A stretch of DNA of 54,734 nucleotides, taken from contig LADZ01000059.1 in assembly GCA_000961845.1 (NCBI GenBank), forward strand, positions 1-54,734, read 5' to 3'. The notes under the pieces are model-generated. The model searched no databases and was not told the DNA's origin. It saw only the letters and a list, made by a program, of their open reading frames with translations. Source of the DNA: Flavobacteriales bacterium BRH_c54 (GTDB lineage: Bacteria; Bacteroidota; Bacteroidia; Flavobacteriales_E; Vicingaceae). The number at the start of each line of letters is the position of its first letter. The first letter of the stretch is position 1. A program made the translations under genes and the position numbers. This document shows positions 1 to 7,900 of the stretch, in pieces.

Positions 1-84
1 TATATTTCAGATAGAAATGGAGGAGAAGGTTGTGTAAGAGATATAATAGAGCAAGTGTTAAGATGTAATGGAGATTGGGTTTAA
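1..84 (+). CDS. C-terminal end of a KdsC-like HAD phosphatase (partial)
   Basis: The window opens inside a reading frame that stops with TAA at 82-84; only 27 residues are visible. They include GGEGCVRDIIEQVL followed by NGDW. This matches my recollection of the C-terminus of Bacteroidota KdsC-type proteins (3-deoxy-D-manno-octulosonate 8-phosphate phosphatase, HAD superfamily), which make Kdo for lipopolysaccharide; other KdsC proteins carry GGxGAVREV at the same place. The catalytic HAD motifs lie outside the window, so the assignment rests on the tail alone. A related HAD sugar phosphatase is the main alternative. Confidence 0.5.
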   Translation, partial: YISDRNGGEGCVRDIIEQVLRCNGDWV

Positions 85-180
85 ATTAAATAACCAACTC
101 ACATTGTTAAAAACCTAATGGCATTCCACCAAAATTGACTTGTTTTCTTTGGTATTTTTGTTTTTAAATACGTTTAGTAG

Positions 181-1434
181 ATGATTAATAAAATTTTAGG
201 AACTTTTTTTAGCATTTTTTTATTTCAACAAATTGTTGTTGCTCAAGAAAATCCACACATATTGCCGCAACATGATTTCATACAATACGATTCTAATTAT
301 TTACATTTTTATCATGCCGATGCTAACTTAGATAATTTTTATGCAAAGTTAGATACGCTAATGTTTGAAGGAAAAGGAAAGGTGAACATTATGCAAATGG
401 GTGGTTCTCATATTCAGGCAGATATTTGGTCTGACCAACTAAGAAAGAATTTTCATAGTATATCGCCTAATCTTAATGGTGGCAGAGGCTTTTTGTTTCC
501 ATTTAAATTAGCTAAAACCAATAACCCTTATTATTATGAAGTCAACTATACAGGAGAATGGGAAGGGTTTAGAAATTCTGTAAGTAAACATTATGCTACT
601 TGGGGTATTTCAGGAATTACGGCAACAACAGCTGATAGCTTGGCTTCTTTTACCATACAGTTTAGAGGAGATAATACTCCTGATTATGACTTTAAACGCA
701 TCAAAATTTTTCATAATCAAGATAGCTTGGGTTATTGTATAGAACTTACTAAGGACACTTGTGTTGCTATAACTGTAAACGATAGCATTGGTTATACCGA
801 GTTTGTTTTTGCCGATTATAAAAAAGAAGTTGACTTTACCATTTATAAAAACGACTCTGCTTCGCAACCTTTTGAATTGTATGGAATAAGCTTAGATAAT
901 GATGATCCGGGAGTAGTTTATCACTCAATTGGAGTAAATGGAGCAAGTACATCAAGCTATTTAAGAGCAACACTTTTTAAACAACATTTGCAAACCATTA
1001 AACCCGATTTAGTAATTTTTTGTATCGGTATAAATGATGCTTACGATCCCGGTTTTTGTGGTAATTGTTATGAAAATAATTATGATACTTTAGTGGATTG
1101 GATTAAATCGGTAGTCCCAACTACTAACTTTGTTTTTGTAACTAATAACGATAGTTATTATAAAAGAAGATATCCTAACAAAAGAGTGGAAGAAGCTCGT
1201 TTGGCTATGATTAGATTAGCAACCAAACATAACGCTGCTATGTGGGACATGTATCATGTTATGGGAGGATTAGGTTCTATAAAAACCTGGCAAAAACACG
1301 GCTTGGCAAAAACAGATAAAATTCACTTAACTACCGATGGTTATAAACTGATGGGAGATTTAATGTTCTCAGCAATTATGAAAGCTTATGCCGATTATAC
1401 AAAGCAAAATACTCCGGTAATGGTAGGAGATTAA
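181..1434 (+). CDS. Secreted SGNH/GDSL-type hydrolase
   Basis: This 417-residue protein has a signal peptide (hydrophobic residues 5-20, cleavage near VVAQ). An SGNH-type esterase fold is indicated by block I around residues 73-79 (MGGSHIQ, with Ser76 as likely nucleophile), block III FCIGINDAY, and a C-terminal block V DKIHLTTDGY carrying the Asp-x-x-His pair. The usual GDS of block I is GGS here. Related Bacteroidota proteins act in the periplasm on acetylated or acylated glycans, but the substrate cannot be read from the sequence. A -7-like box (TATTTTTG, 153-160) lies 20 bases upstream of the ATG. The next gene starts 27 bases downstream in the same direction and may be co-transcribed. 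Confidence 0.75.
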   Translation: MINKILGTFFSIFLFQQIVVAQENPHILPQHDFIQYDSNYLHFYHADANLDNFYAKLDTLMFEGKGKVNIMQMGGSHIQADIWSDQLRKNFHSISPNLNGGRGFLFPFKLAKTNNPYYYEVNYTGEWEGFRNSVSKHYATWGISGITATTADSLASFTIQFRGDNTPDYDFKRIKIFHNQDSLGYCIELTKDTCVAITVNDSIGYTEFVFADYKKEVDFTIYKNDSASQPFELYGISLDNDDPGVVYHSIGVNGASTSSYLRATLFKQHLQTIKPDLVIFCIGINDAYDPGFCGNCYENNYDTLVDWIKSVVPTTNFVFVTNNDSYYKRRYPNKRVEEARLAMIRLATKHNAAMWDMYHVMGGLGSIKTWQKHGLAKTDKIHLTTDGYKLMGDLMFSAIMKAYADYTKQNTPVMVGD

Positions 1435-1461
1435 TTTAAAACCTTAAAAACAATTAAGATT

Positions 1462-2457
1462 ATGGAATACAGAAGATTAGGAAAGTCAGGATTACAATTG
1501 AGTGAACTATCATTAGGAAGTTGGTTAACTTTTGGAAAGCAAATAGGAAATAACATTGCTGAAGATTTAATGAAACTGGCTTACGATAACGGTGTTAACT
1601 TCTTTGATAATGCAGAAATTTATGCTCGTGGCGAATCTGAAAAAGTAATGGGGAAGATTCTTAAAAAAATGAAATGGGAGAGAGATTCTTATGTGGTTTC
1701 CAGTAAAGTTTTTTTTGGATATAGAGGTACAGAAAACACCAAGCCCAATCAAAACGGATTGAGCAGAAAACATGTGTTTGAAGCTTGTCATCAGGCATTA
1801 GAAAGACTACAAGTAGATTATTTAGATTTGTTTTTCTGTCATCGCCCGGATAAAAATACACCTATTGAAGAAACCGTTTGGGCAATGCATAATTTAATTA
1901 CTCAAGGTAAGATTTTGTATTGGGGAACATCTGAATGGAGTGCTCAGGAAATTATGGAAGCACATATGGTGGCTAAACAGTATAATTTAATAGGACCTAC
2001 TATGGAGCAACCTCAGTATAACATGTTGCACAGACAAAAAGTAGAAGTGGAGTATAGCCAAATTTACAAAACAGTTGGTTTAGGTACAACTATATGGTCG
2101 CCATTGGCATCAGGTGTGTTGACAGGTAAATACAACCAAAAATCGCAACCAAAAGATACCCGTTTGGTGATGGAAGGCATGGATTGGCTAAAAGATACTG
2201 TGGTTACTAAAGAAAATTTAGATAAAGTAGCTCAATTGGAGAAAATTGCTAAAAAATTAGGACTAAGTCTCCCGGTATTGGCAATTACATGGTGTTTAAA
2301 AAATGAAAATGTAAGTACCGTAATGTTGGGCGCAAGTAAGTTAAGTCAGTTGGAAGAAAACTTTAAAGCCATTGAAGCAAAAGCAAAACTAACCCCGGAA
2401 GTAATGGAAGAAATTGAAAAAGCATTGAATAATAAACCTATTCATCCTGTTTTTTAA
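1462..2457 (+). CDS. Aldo/keto reductase, voltage-gated K+ channel beta-subunit-like
   Basis: A 331-residue cytoplasmic NADPH-dependent oxidoreductase of the aldo/keto reductase superfamily. The N-terminus MEYRRLGKSGLQLSELSLG is typical of the Kv-beta-like group. The catalytic tetrad is visible: Asp49 and Tyr54 in FFDNAEIY, Lys82 in SSKVFF and His127 in FFCHRPD. The cofactor-binding C-terminal stretch SPLASGVLTGKY and the later MLGASKLSQLEEN are also present. Length is normal for the family. It follows the SGNH hydrolase by 27 bases. The physiological carbonyl substrate is unknown; no channel subunit is nearby, so the K+ channel name reflects homology only. Confidence 0.9.
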   Translation: MEYRRLGKSGLQLSELSLGSWLTFGKQIGNNIAEDLMKLAYDNGVNFFDNAEIYARGESEKVMGKILKKMKWERDSYVVSSKVFFGYRGTENTKPNQNGLSRKHVFEACHQALERLQVDYLDLFFCHRPDKNTPIEETVWAMHNLITQGKILYWGTSEWSAQEIMEAHMVAKQYNLIGPTMEQPQYNMLHRQKVEVEYSQIYKTVGLGTTIWSPLASGVLTGKYNQKSQPKDTRLVMEGMDWLKDTVVTKENLDKVAQLEKIAKKLGLSLPVLAITWCLKNENVSTVMLGASKLSQLEENFKAIEAKAKLTPEVMEEIEKALNNKPIHPVF

Positions 2458-2500
2458 GAACATTTAAGTTACTAAAAAGGATTTTAGTAGTTGTTTTGTT

Positions 2501-2508
2501 TAACTTTG
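2501..2508 (+). promoter_or_regulatory. Bacteroidota -7 box (TAACTTTG)
   Basis: TAACTTTG fits the Bacteroidota TAnnTTTG -7 consensus and sits 20 bases before the ATG at 2529. It argues that the in-frame TTG at 2496 is not the start of the SRPBCC gene, because that codon would lie upstream of the promoter element. No clear -33 TTTG is present at the expected spacing. Confidence 0.5.
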
Positions 2509-2528
2509 TTGTAAATAAATTAAACAAA

Positions 2529-2996
2529 ATGGCTTTTTATCAATTTCAGCGAACACAAAAAATCAAAGCATCTGTAGACGAAGTTTGGGATTTTATATCC
2601 TCACCTGCAAATTTAAAGGAGGTTACTCCCGACTATATGGGTTTTGATATTACCTCAAAAGAAACTCCCGATAAAATGTATCAAGGCTTAATAATAAGCT
2701 ATAAAGTAAGCCCATTACTAGGGATTAAAACTACTTGGGTAACTGAGATTTCTCAGGTAAAAGACAAAGAATATTTTGTTGATGAACAGCGCGTTGGTCC
2801 TTACAAGTTGTGGCATCATCAGCACATTATCGTCCCTATAAATGGCGGTGTTTTAATGAAAGATATTGTCAGCTATGTTCCACCATTTGGATTTTTAGGG
2901 GTAATTGCCAATAAGTTAATAATCCGTAACAAACTCAATGAAATTTTTAACTTTAGAACAAAAGCCATTGAAAAAAGATTTGGTGTATATATTTAA
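2529..2996 (+). CDS. SRPBCC (START-like) ligand-binding family protein
   Basis: A 155-residue small cytoplasmic protein of the SRPBCC/Bet v1-like fold. The N-terminus FQRTQKIKASVDEVWDFISS plus SPANLKEVTP is characteristic of the subgroup often annotated as a cell-division inhibitor-like or cyclase/dehydrase-like protein. The later DEQRVGPYKLWHHQHIIVP and the C-terminal helix complete the fold. I chose the ATG at 2529 rather than the in-frame TTG 33 bases upstream, because the usual start of this family aligns there and a -7 box overlaps the upstream region. It lies alone, followed by a repeat-rich spacer. The ligand is not predictable; these proteins bind hydrophobic molecules. Confidence 0.8.
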   Translation: MAFYQFQRTQKIKASVDEVWDFISSPANLKEVTPDYMGFDITSKETPDKMYQGLIISYKVSPLLGIKTTWVTEISQVKDKEYFVDEQRVGPYKLWHHQHIIVPINGGVLMKDIVSYVPPFGFLGVIANKLIIRNKLNEIFNFRTKAIEKRFGVYI

Positions 2997-3029
2997 CTGA
3001 TTATTATTTTAATTTTTCAGAACTTTCTT

Positions 3030-3208
3030 GTCATATCGAACAATATTTTACGAGTTGAGGAACGAAACTCAGTAAAATGAAGTTGAGATATCTTGTTGGT
3101 CAGGAATTGTGATTCTTAATGGGAGTATTAGCTATAAAGAAAGAAGATTTCTCGACTTCGTTTTTTAGTACTGTTTTCAACAGCACAAAAAACATTGCTC
3201 GAAATGAC
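3030..3208. repeat. MITE-like element with long imperfect terminal inverted repeats
   Basis: The left end, from 3030 (GTCATATCGAACAATATTTT), and the reverse complement of the right end, at 3208 (GTCATTTCGAGCAATGTTTT), align over about 68 bases with few gaps. Both continue through AAGTTGAGATATCTT on the left and AAGTCGAGAAATCTT on the right. Each arm has its own internal stem. The core between the arms (about 3099-3139) has no coding potential. The design is that of a small non-autonomous inverted-repeat element; the CGAAATGACG end motif is common in Bacteroidota spacers. It fills most of the 344-base gap between the SRPBCC and CDGSH genes. Confidence 0.6.
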
Positions 3209-3243
3209 GAAGTAAAGGAATCAAAAATTTTGCTCAATATGAC
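3209..3243. repeat. Partial second copy of the CGAAATGAC-type repeat end
   Basis: Directly adjoining the MITE-like element, the reverse strand from 3243 reads GTCATATTGAGCAAAATTTT, a diverged copy of the same terminal sequence. It looks like a truncated neighbour or a nested insertion remnant. The remaining 97 bases before the next gene show only A/T-rich sequence. Confidence 0.4.
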
Positions 3244-3340
3244 ATTACAACTAAAAAGAATAAAGGATGTTTCTTATTTTTACAACATAGACTAAAAATG
3301 CTTAATTTAGACTTTTAACAAACTAAAAAAACTAACAATT

Positions 3341-3577
3341 ATGGAAAAGCCTACAATAGCTCAGAAATCACCTTATGTAAAAGAAGAGAAAGCAGGAAAA
3401 TACGCTTGGTGTGCTTGCGGAAAAAGTACCAAACAACCTTATTGCGATGGCTCTCATAAAGGCTCTTCATTTGTCCCAACAATTGAAGTTTTTGATGAAG
3501 ACAGAAAAGTAGCTTGGTGTGGTTGTAAACAGTCTACCAAAGGAGCTTTTTGCGATGGAACACATAAAAATTTATAA
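3341..3577 (+). CDS. CDGSH-type iron-sulfur protein with two CDGSH motifs
   Basis: A 78-residue protein with two complete 2Fe-2S CDGSH modules: Cys24, Cys26, Cys35 and His39 (CACGKSTKQPYCDGSH), and Cys60, Cys62, Cys71 and His75 (CGCKQSTKGAFCDGTH). Three Cys and one His per cluster is the mitoNEET-type ligand set. The tandem arrangement is that of the small soluble bacterial/mitochondrial (Miner2-like) class. Expected roles are electron or Fe-S cluster transfer in the cytoplasm; partners are unknown. No membrane segment is present. The ATG follows an A-rich leader, with no Shine-Dalgarno. The acyltransferase gene starts 30 bases downstream. Confidence 0.93.
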   Translation: MEKPTIAQKSPYVKEEKAGKYAWCACGKSTKQPYCDGSHKGSSFVPTIEVFDEDRKVAWCGCKQSTKGAFCDGTHKNL

Positions 3578-3607
3578 TTACTTTTATTTTTTTTAAAATC
3601 AAATCTT

Positions 3608-4420
3608 TTGGAACAACAGCTAATTGATGTAGAAGGAATTATTGCGAATAAAAACCCGAAAGTACTTAAGTGGCTTCCGGGTTTTGTTATTAGTTACTTA
3701 AAAAGAACCATCCATCAAGAGGATATTAATACTATTTTAATAGAGAATAAAGACAAATTTGATTACGATTTTGCAGAAGATATTATTCATCGATTCAACA
3801 TTAAAGTAAAAATAAAAGGAATAGAAAATGTTCCTAAAAGCGGTGGATGTATTTTAGCTTCTAACCATCCTTTAGGTGGAGTAGATGCGTTGGCAATTGT
3901 TACTGCTTTAAAAGATTATCGTAAGGATGTTCAGTTTGTAGTAAATGATATTCTGTTGCACCTAAAAAACTTAAACGGACTTTTTGTTGGAGTAAATAAG
4001 CATGGCAGCAACTCTAAACAATCGCTCAACAGTGTTAATGAACTTTTTTCTTCTGATAGAGCAGTTTTTGTTTTTCCTGCCGGATTGGTAAGTAGAAAAA
4101 CCAACGGAAAAATTAGAGATTTAGAATGGAAAAAAACCTTTATTACCCAAGCGAAAAGACATCATAAAGATGTTGTTCCTATCTACGTAAATGGTAAGTT
4201 GTCTAACTTTTTTTACAGATTAGCTAATTTTAGAAAGTTTTTAGGCATAAAAGCTAATATAGAAATGCTATTTTTGGCAAAAGAAACGTTTAAACAAAAA
4301 AACAAAACGATTACCATAACTTTTGGAAAACCTATTTCTTACACTAAATTTCATAAAGATAAGCCTGATAAATATTGGGCAGAATGGGTAAAAAAGAAAG
4401 TGTATGAATTGAAGGATTAG
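3608..4420 (+). CDS. PlsC-like 1-acylglycerol-3-phosphate / aminolipid O-acyltransferase
   Basis: A 270-residue acyltransferase of the PlsC/LPLAT family. The catalytic NHxxxxD box is NHPLGGVD at residues 86-93, and the acceptor-binding block is FPAGLVSRK near residue 155. The start must be the TTG at 3608, because no in-frame ATG occurs before the conserved region. The gene lies just upstream of a GNAT-type N-acyltransferase. This pairing resembles the O-acyl (glsA/olsA-like) and N-acyl (glsB/olsB-like) genes for glycine or ornithine lipids in Bacteroidota, or a split version of the fused OlsF enzyme. I therefore infer an aminolipid role rather than bulk phosphatidate synthesis, but the latter cannot be excluded. 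Confidence 0.82.
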   Translation: MEQQLIDVEGIIANKNPKVLKWLPGFVISYLKRTIHQEDINTILIENKDKFDYDFAEDIIHRFNIKVKIKGIENVPKSGGCILASNHPLGGVDALAIVTALKDYRKDVQFVVNDILLHLKNLNGLFVGVNKHGSNSKQSLNSVNELFSSDRAVFVFPAGLVSRKTNGKIRDLEWKKTFITQAKRHHKDVVPIYVNGKLSNFFYRLANFRKFLGIKANIEMLFLAKETFKQKNKTITITFGKPISYTKFHKDKPDKYWAEWVKKKVYELKD

Positions 4421-4480
4421 AATTAGACCGAAGATTAGATTTTAGATTAATAACATAACCTCATAAACTTTAAACAAACT

Positions 4481-5389
4481 ATGATGGCACCTATAGATAG
4501 AGATGTATTAGAAAAAGAACTTACTCCGGAAAGGTTTGTAAAAAAAACCAATAAAGGAGATAATGACATTTACATTGTAAACTATCATAATGCTCCTAAT
4601 GTGCTTAAGGAAATTGGTAGGTTAAGAGAGCTTTCTTTTTCGCAAGCGGGAGGAGGAACAGGTAAAGATATTGATTTAGATAAATTTGATACTTCAGAAA
4701 ATTGCTACGAGCAACTGATTGTTTACGATAGAGAAGACAGAGAGATAGTGAGCGGCTATCGTTTTAAAGACTGCTCTACAGCCATATCTCCATCAGGAGA
4801 AATCTTGCTTTCTACCAAGTATTATTTTAATTTTTCGGATAAATTTATTAAAGAGTATTTGCCTTACACTATAGAGTTGGGAAGATCTTGGGTGCAACCG
4901 CTCTATCAAGCGGGAGGAGGAAGTTCCAGAAAAGGAATTTTTGCATTAGATAATATTTGGGATGGCTTGGGTTCTATTATTACCAACTATCCACACATCA
5001 AATATTTTTTTGGTAAAGTTACCATGTATTCAAGCTATAATAAGCAAGCACGAAATGCCTTACTTTATTTTATGAACTCTTATTTTCCTGATTTAGAGAA
5101 TTTGGTAACGCCTATTCATCCAATAGAAATTAATACAGATTTAAGAGAAATAAAGAGATTGATAAGGGATAAAAACTTTGATGAAGGATTAAAATCACTG
5201 TATCAGTATTTAAAAAGTTATGGAGAATCAGTTCCTCCGCTAATCAATACGTACATGAAAATATCTGACACTATGAAATCTTTTGGAACCGCTCTTAATC
5301 CTGATTTTGGTGGAGTAGAGGAGACGGCTATTTTGGTTACCATAGATGATATTTATCCGGAGAAAAAAGAAAGACACATCAGTTCGTAA
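4481..5389 (+). CDS. GNAT-type N-acyltransferase, OlsB/GlsB-like (aminolipid synthesis)
   Basis: This 302-residue protein belongs to the acyl-ACP-dependent GNAT group (hemolysin-like/OlsB-like). Supporting segments are IGRLRELSFSQAGGGTG near residue 50, EQLIVYDREDREIVSGYR, YTIELGRSWVQPLYQ, and KYFFGKVTMYSSYNKQARN. The ELGRSWVQP stretch is the family's most recognisable block. Known relatives attach a 3-hydroxy-fatty acyl group to the alpha-amine of ornithine or glycine; the PlsC-like partner 60 bases upstream would then add the second acyl chain. Both enzymes would act at the inner face of the cytoplasmic membrane. Which amino acid is used cannot be decided from sequence. The next gene begins 11 bases downstream. 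Confidence 0.8.
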   Translation: MMAPIDRDVLEKELTPERFVKKTNKGDNDIYIVNYHNAPNVLKEIGRLRELSFSQAGGGTGKDIDLDKFDTSENCYEQLIVYDREDREIVSGYRFKDCSTAISPSGEILLSTKYYFNFSDKFIKEYLPYTIELGRSWVQPLYQAGGGSSRKGIFALDNIWDGLGSIITNYPHIKYFFGKVTMYSSYNKQARNALLYFMNSYFPDLENLVTPIHPIEINTDLREIKRLIRDKNFDEGLKSLYQYLKSYGESVPPLINTYMKISDTMKSFGTALNPDFGGVEETAILVTIDDIYPEKKERHISS

Positions 5390-5400
5390 ACCAGTTGTAA

Positions 5401-6507
5401 ATGGCTGTAACCATAAAATCATATACCACTGCCCAACTCGAGGAATTTATCCATTCGGAAGCCTTTAAACACCTGCCTGATTATCCTATTTCTAAGCAAA
5501 GAGCTATTTCTCATATTAACAACCCCAGAGCAGATAAAGATGATGTAATTCTTTATTTGGCAATGTTAGACAATAAAATTGTTGGGTACAGGCTGTTGTT
5601 AGTAGAAAACATTATTTATAAAGGAACGACTGAAAAAGTAGCTTGGTACAGTTGTGTGTGGGTAGATCCTAACCAAAGAGGGTTGGGCATTGCTAAAAAA
5701 ATGGTAGATGCTGCCTTAAAAGATTGGGAGTTAAAAATTGTTTTTCAAGGACCGGTAAAAGCATCTAAACAACTTTATACCAAAGATGGTTTTTTTAAAC
5801 AGGTAGATTTAGCAGGCATTAGAATGTATGCCCGATTCGATTTTAAAACCATTATTAAAAACAAACAACCCGGTTGGAAAATGGCTTTGCCTTTGGTGGG
5901 AGCGGCAGATAAGTTGTTAAACTTGTTTGGTGATGTGTTATTAAACCTAAGAACACCAACATTTAAATCGGAAAGTAAGGTATTGTATGTAAATGAAATT
6001 GATGAAGAGCTGAATGCTTTTATATTGAAACACCAACAAAACAGCCCGTTTAAGAGAGCTAAAGAAGAGTTGAACTGGATAATGAAATACCCTTGGGTAC
6101 TCTCGGCACCGACCAATGATGCGTTGGGTAAGAACTATTATTTCTCTTCCCTTTCAACAGACTTTAGGTTGTTTATGGTAAAGCTTATGGATAACGAAAA
6201 GCAAGTTAAAGGCTTTATGTCGTTGCAAATTAGAGAGAAGCAGCTAAGCGTTTACCAAACCTATTTAGAAGATGAAAAAATAGCCGAAGCGGCTCAATTG
6301 ATTTATCAGTTTGTAAAAACCTATAAGTTAAATACCATTAGTGTATTTCAGCCGCAGTTGGTGAATTACTTTAATAAACATACTACGCCTTTCTTATACA
6401 AAAAACCATTGACCAGGACTTATTTCTATTCCCATAAATTAGCCCATTATTTTGAGGAAGAACAGCTTATCTTCCAAGCCGGTGATGGGGATATGGTGTT
6501 TACTTAA
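5401..6507 (+). CDS. GNAT-family acetyltransferase with C-terminal extension
   Basis: A 368-residue protein. The N-terminal half is a GNAT domain: the acetyl-CoA-binding motif A appears as WVDPNQRGLGIAKKMVDAA (about residues 85-103), preceded by the strand VAWYSCVWV and followed by KQLYTKDGFFKQ. Residues about 170-368 form a second region with KSESKVLYVNEIDEELNAF and KGFMSLQIREKQLSV. It may be a degenerate second GNAT-like fold, as in many two-domain acetyltransferases. The substrate is unknown. The 11-base spacing suggests translation from the same transcript as the aminolipid acyltransferases, but a functional link is only inferred. The gene converges on the minus-strand accessory block. 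Confidence 0.75.
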   Translation: MAVTIKSYTTAQLEEFIHSEAFKHLPDYPISKQRAISHINNPRADKDDVILYLAMLDNKIVGYRLLLVENIIYKGTTEKVAWYSCVWVDPNQRGLGIAKKMVDAALKDWELKIVFQGPVKASKQLYTKDGFFKQVDLAGIRMYARFDFKTIIKNKQPGWKMALPLVGAADKLLNLFGDVLLNLRTPTFKSESKVLYVNEIDEELNAFILKHQQNSPFKRAKEELNWIMKYPWVLSAPTNDALGKNYYFSSLSTDFRLFMVKLMDNEKQVKGFMSLQIREKQLSVYQTYLEDEKIAEAAQLIYQFVKTYKLNTISVFQPQLVNYFNKHTTPFLYKKPLTRTYFYSHKLAHYFEEEQLIFQAGDGDMVFT

Positions 6508-6517
6508 TTGGGTTTAT

Positions 6518-7195
6518 CTATACATTAGCACTTGTAGGAGAGGGTATGGTTTGACTAGACTTATTCATTTCATAGATAATTATAAATACGGTTAGGCTTA
6601 TAATAGAAGCGAAAAAACACCAAACAGACACCACATAGTCGGTATAAAATATGGTAGATATAATATAAGAAATTAATATAGCTGTACCGAGCATCCACAT
6701 TCGTTTGATGCTCGAAAAATAAGAAGGGGCAATTGTTGCGACAATATAAAAGATACTTCCATATTTGCTAAGGAAGACAGGAAAATCAAGTTCGTACGAA
6801 ATATGATAATCCATTATTTTTGCTTCAACATGATAAGACAATAAACAAAAACCCAAATAAGCTGAAACCATTATTCCTATTCCAATTAATATTTTTTGAA
6901 TTATTTTTCGTTTGTTTTTCTTTTCAAGTAAAAAGATTGACAAAGGCACCCATGTTGGCCAAATAACTTGTGCAATAAATAAAAAAGTATAAGTGGAAAT
7001 TTGTTGCAGGAAAGCATAAGTGGGGTTTGATAATGACAGCCATACAAACCCTTCTGTAAATTGCTGAAAAGAAAAAATTAATGGAATACTCGCAAAGAAT
7101 GTTTCTGAGGGTGATTTGGCTTTTTTTATTGAGGCAACACCTATAACCGCAAGGATAGCACCTGCTCCGAAACTTGCACTTGTTGAAAAACACAT
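6518..7195 (-). CDS. DUF6629-like integral membrane protein
   Basis: A 225-residue polytopic membrane protein beginning MCFSTSASFGAGAILAVIG. As I recall, that MCFS-x-x-A-S-F start marks the DUF6629-type family. About seven hydrophobic helices are visible, for example residues 10-25, 60-85, 105-125 and 145-165. No catalytic motif is evident and no function is known. It is the first gene (in map order) of the minus-strand accessory block and ends only 10 bases from the convergent GNAT gene. Its start is preceded by a palindrome (7214-7262). Codon use is A/T-rich like the neighbours. Confidence 0.65.
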   Translation of the reverse strand: MCFSTSASFGAGAILAVIGVASIKKAKSPSETFFASIPLIFSFQQFTEGFVWLSLSNPTYAFLQQISTYTFLFIAQVIWPTWVPLSIFLLEKKNKRKIIQKILIGIGIMVSAYLGFCLLSYHVEAKIMDYHISYELDFPVFLSKYGSIFYIVATIAPSYFSSIKRMWMLGTAILISYIISTIFYTDYVVSVWCFFASIISLTVFIIIYEMNKSSQTIPSPTSANV

Positions 7196-7213
7196 TTTTA
7201 GTAAAATTAAAAT

Positions 7214-7262
7214 TGTTTACAATTCTCTTTTTGCTTTATTACACAAGAGAATAAACAACTGC
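7214..7262. repeat. Imperfect palindrome upstream of the DUF6629-like gene
   Basis: The arms TTGTTTACAATTCTCTT (7214-7230) and AAGAGAATAAACAAC (7245-7259) pair with a three-base bulge around a 14-base loop. The palindrome lies about 20 bases before the start of the minus-strand membrane gene. It occupies the position where the other genes of this block carry cassette-like junctions. Confidence 0.4.
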
Positions 7263-7372
7263 AAGCAGGTAATTGAATCCAGCTCAAAAATAACCTTTAG
7301 TTTGGTAAGTTTACCTTAAAAAGGAATATTAATGTTGATTGCTACATACTAATCAATTTTATTTTTTTAAAT

Positions 7373-7406
7373 ACCACTACACTTCGTTAAACTTGCGGGA
7401 GCGGGG
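7373..7406. repeat. Truncated copy of the ACCAC...GCGGGAGCGGGG repeat
   Basis: The sequence CACTTCGTTAAACTTGCGGG followed by AGCGGGG, with upstream TTTTTTTAAATACCAC, matches the right half of the full elements at 7901-8046 and 9187-9310. The left inverted arm is missing, so this is a decayed or 5'-truncated copy. It lies within the 347-base non-coding gap 7196-7542. Confidence 0.5.
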
Positions 7407-7440
7407 TTAAAATGGTTTTTATTTTTTATGTGCTATAAAA

Positions 7441-7537
7441 ACACCACCAGCGTGGACGCTGGCGGCAGCGAAGGAGTTAACGTCTCGGCTATGAGTAGGC
7501 GAGAACAAGCAATTACTGATAGCCATTGTTGTGGTGA
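7441..7537. repeat. Hairpin repeat plus cassette-type junction palindrome
   Basis: The first part (7443-7472) is ACCAC, the hairpin CAGCGTGGACGCTG, then GCGGCAGCG, a version of the dispersed hairpin repeat. It is followed by GTTAACGTCTCGGCTATGAG (from 7476) and the facing arm ACTGATAGCC (7515-7524), which pair as GGCTAT/ATAGCC, and then TTGTTGTGGTGAC just before the stop codon of the ABM-like gene. This bipartite palindrome, bounded by GTTAAC and GTTGTGG, resembles an integron attC-like recombination site in layout only. Confidence 0.45.
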
Positions 7538-7542
7538 CATTT

Positions 7543-7857
7543 TTACTTTTTCCATTTTTTGTCCGAAGATTCAATTAGGTTGACAAATTCGATTTCGGGT
7601 GTTCCATCCAATCCAATTTCGTCTCTTTGTTTTTGAAATTCCAAAAAAGAAGGAACGTTTAATAAGTCCTTTTGAATCTGTTCATTTTTATATAAAGAAT
7701 GGTGGACAAATGTCAATCCATCTTGTTTAGTAAACACGTTATATTGGAATTCGGAAGAGTCCAGCTTTTTAAAGTCCGTTATAAACTTTTCAATATTGAA
7801 CTTATTTTGCTCAACGAATTCCTTTTTGATTTTGTATGTAACTATTACTGATATCAT
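7543..7857 (-). CDS. ABM-like (dimeric alpha/beta barrel) small protein
   Basis: A 104-residue cytoplasmic protein whose pattern (MISVIVTYKIKKEFVEQN at the start, then FQYNVFTKQDGLTFVHHSLY and the helix SFLEFQKQRDE) fits a ferredoxin-like dimeric alpha/beta barrel, as in the antibiotic biosynthesis monooxygenase (ABM) superfamily. Many such proteins are uncharacterised and no catalytic function can be claimed. It sits alone between repeat-filled spacers of 206 and 347 bases, as expected of a single-gene cassette. The ATG start gives the first beta strand in full. Confidence 0.65.
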   Translation of the reverse strand: MISVIVTYKIKKEFVEQNKFNIEKFITDFKKLDSSEFQYNVFTKQDGLTFVHHSLYKNEQIQKDLLNVPSFLEFQKQRDEIGLDGTPEIEFVNLIESSDKKWKK

Positions 7858-7900
7858 TTAACTTTCCTTTTAGTTTGTTTTTGGTCAAATGACCTCTACT

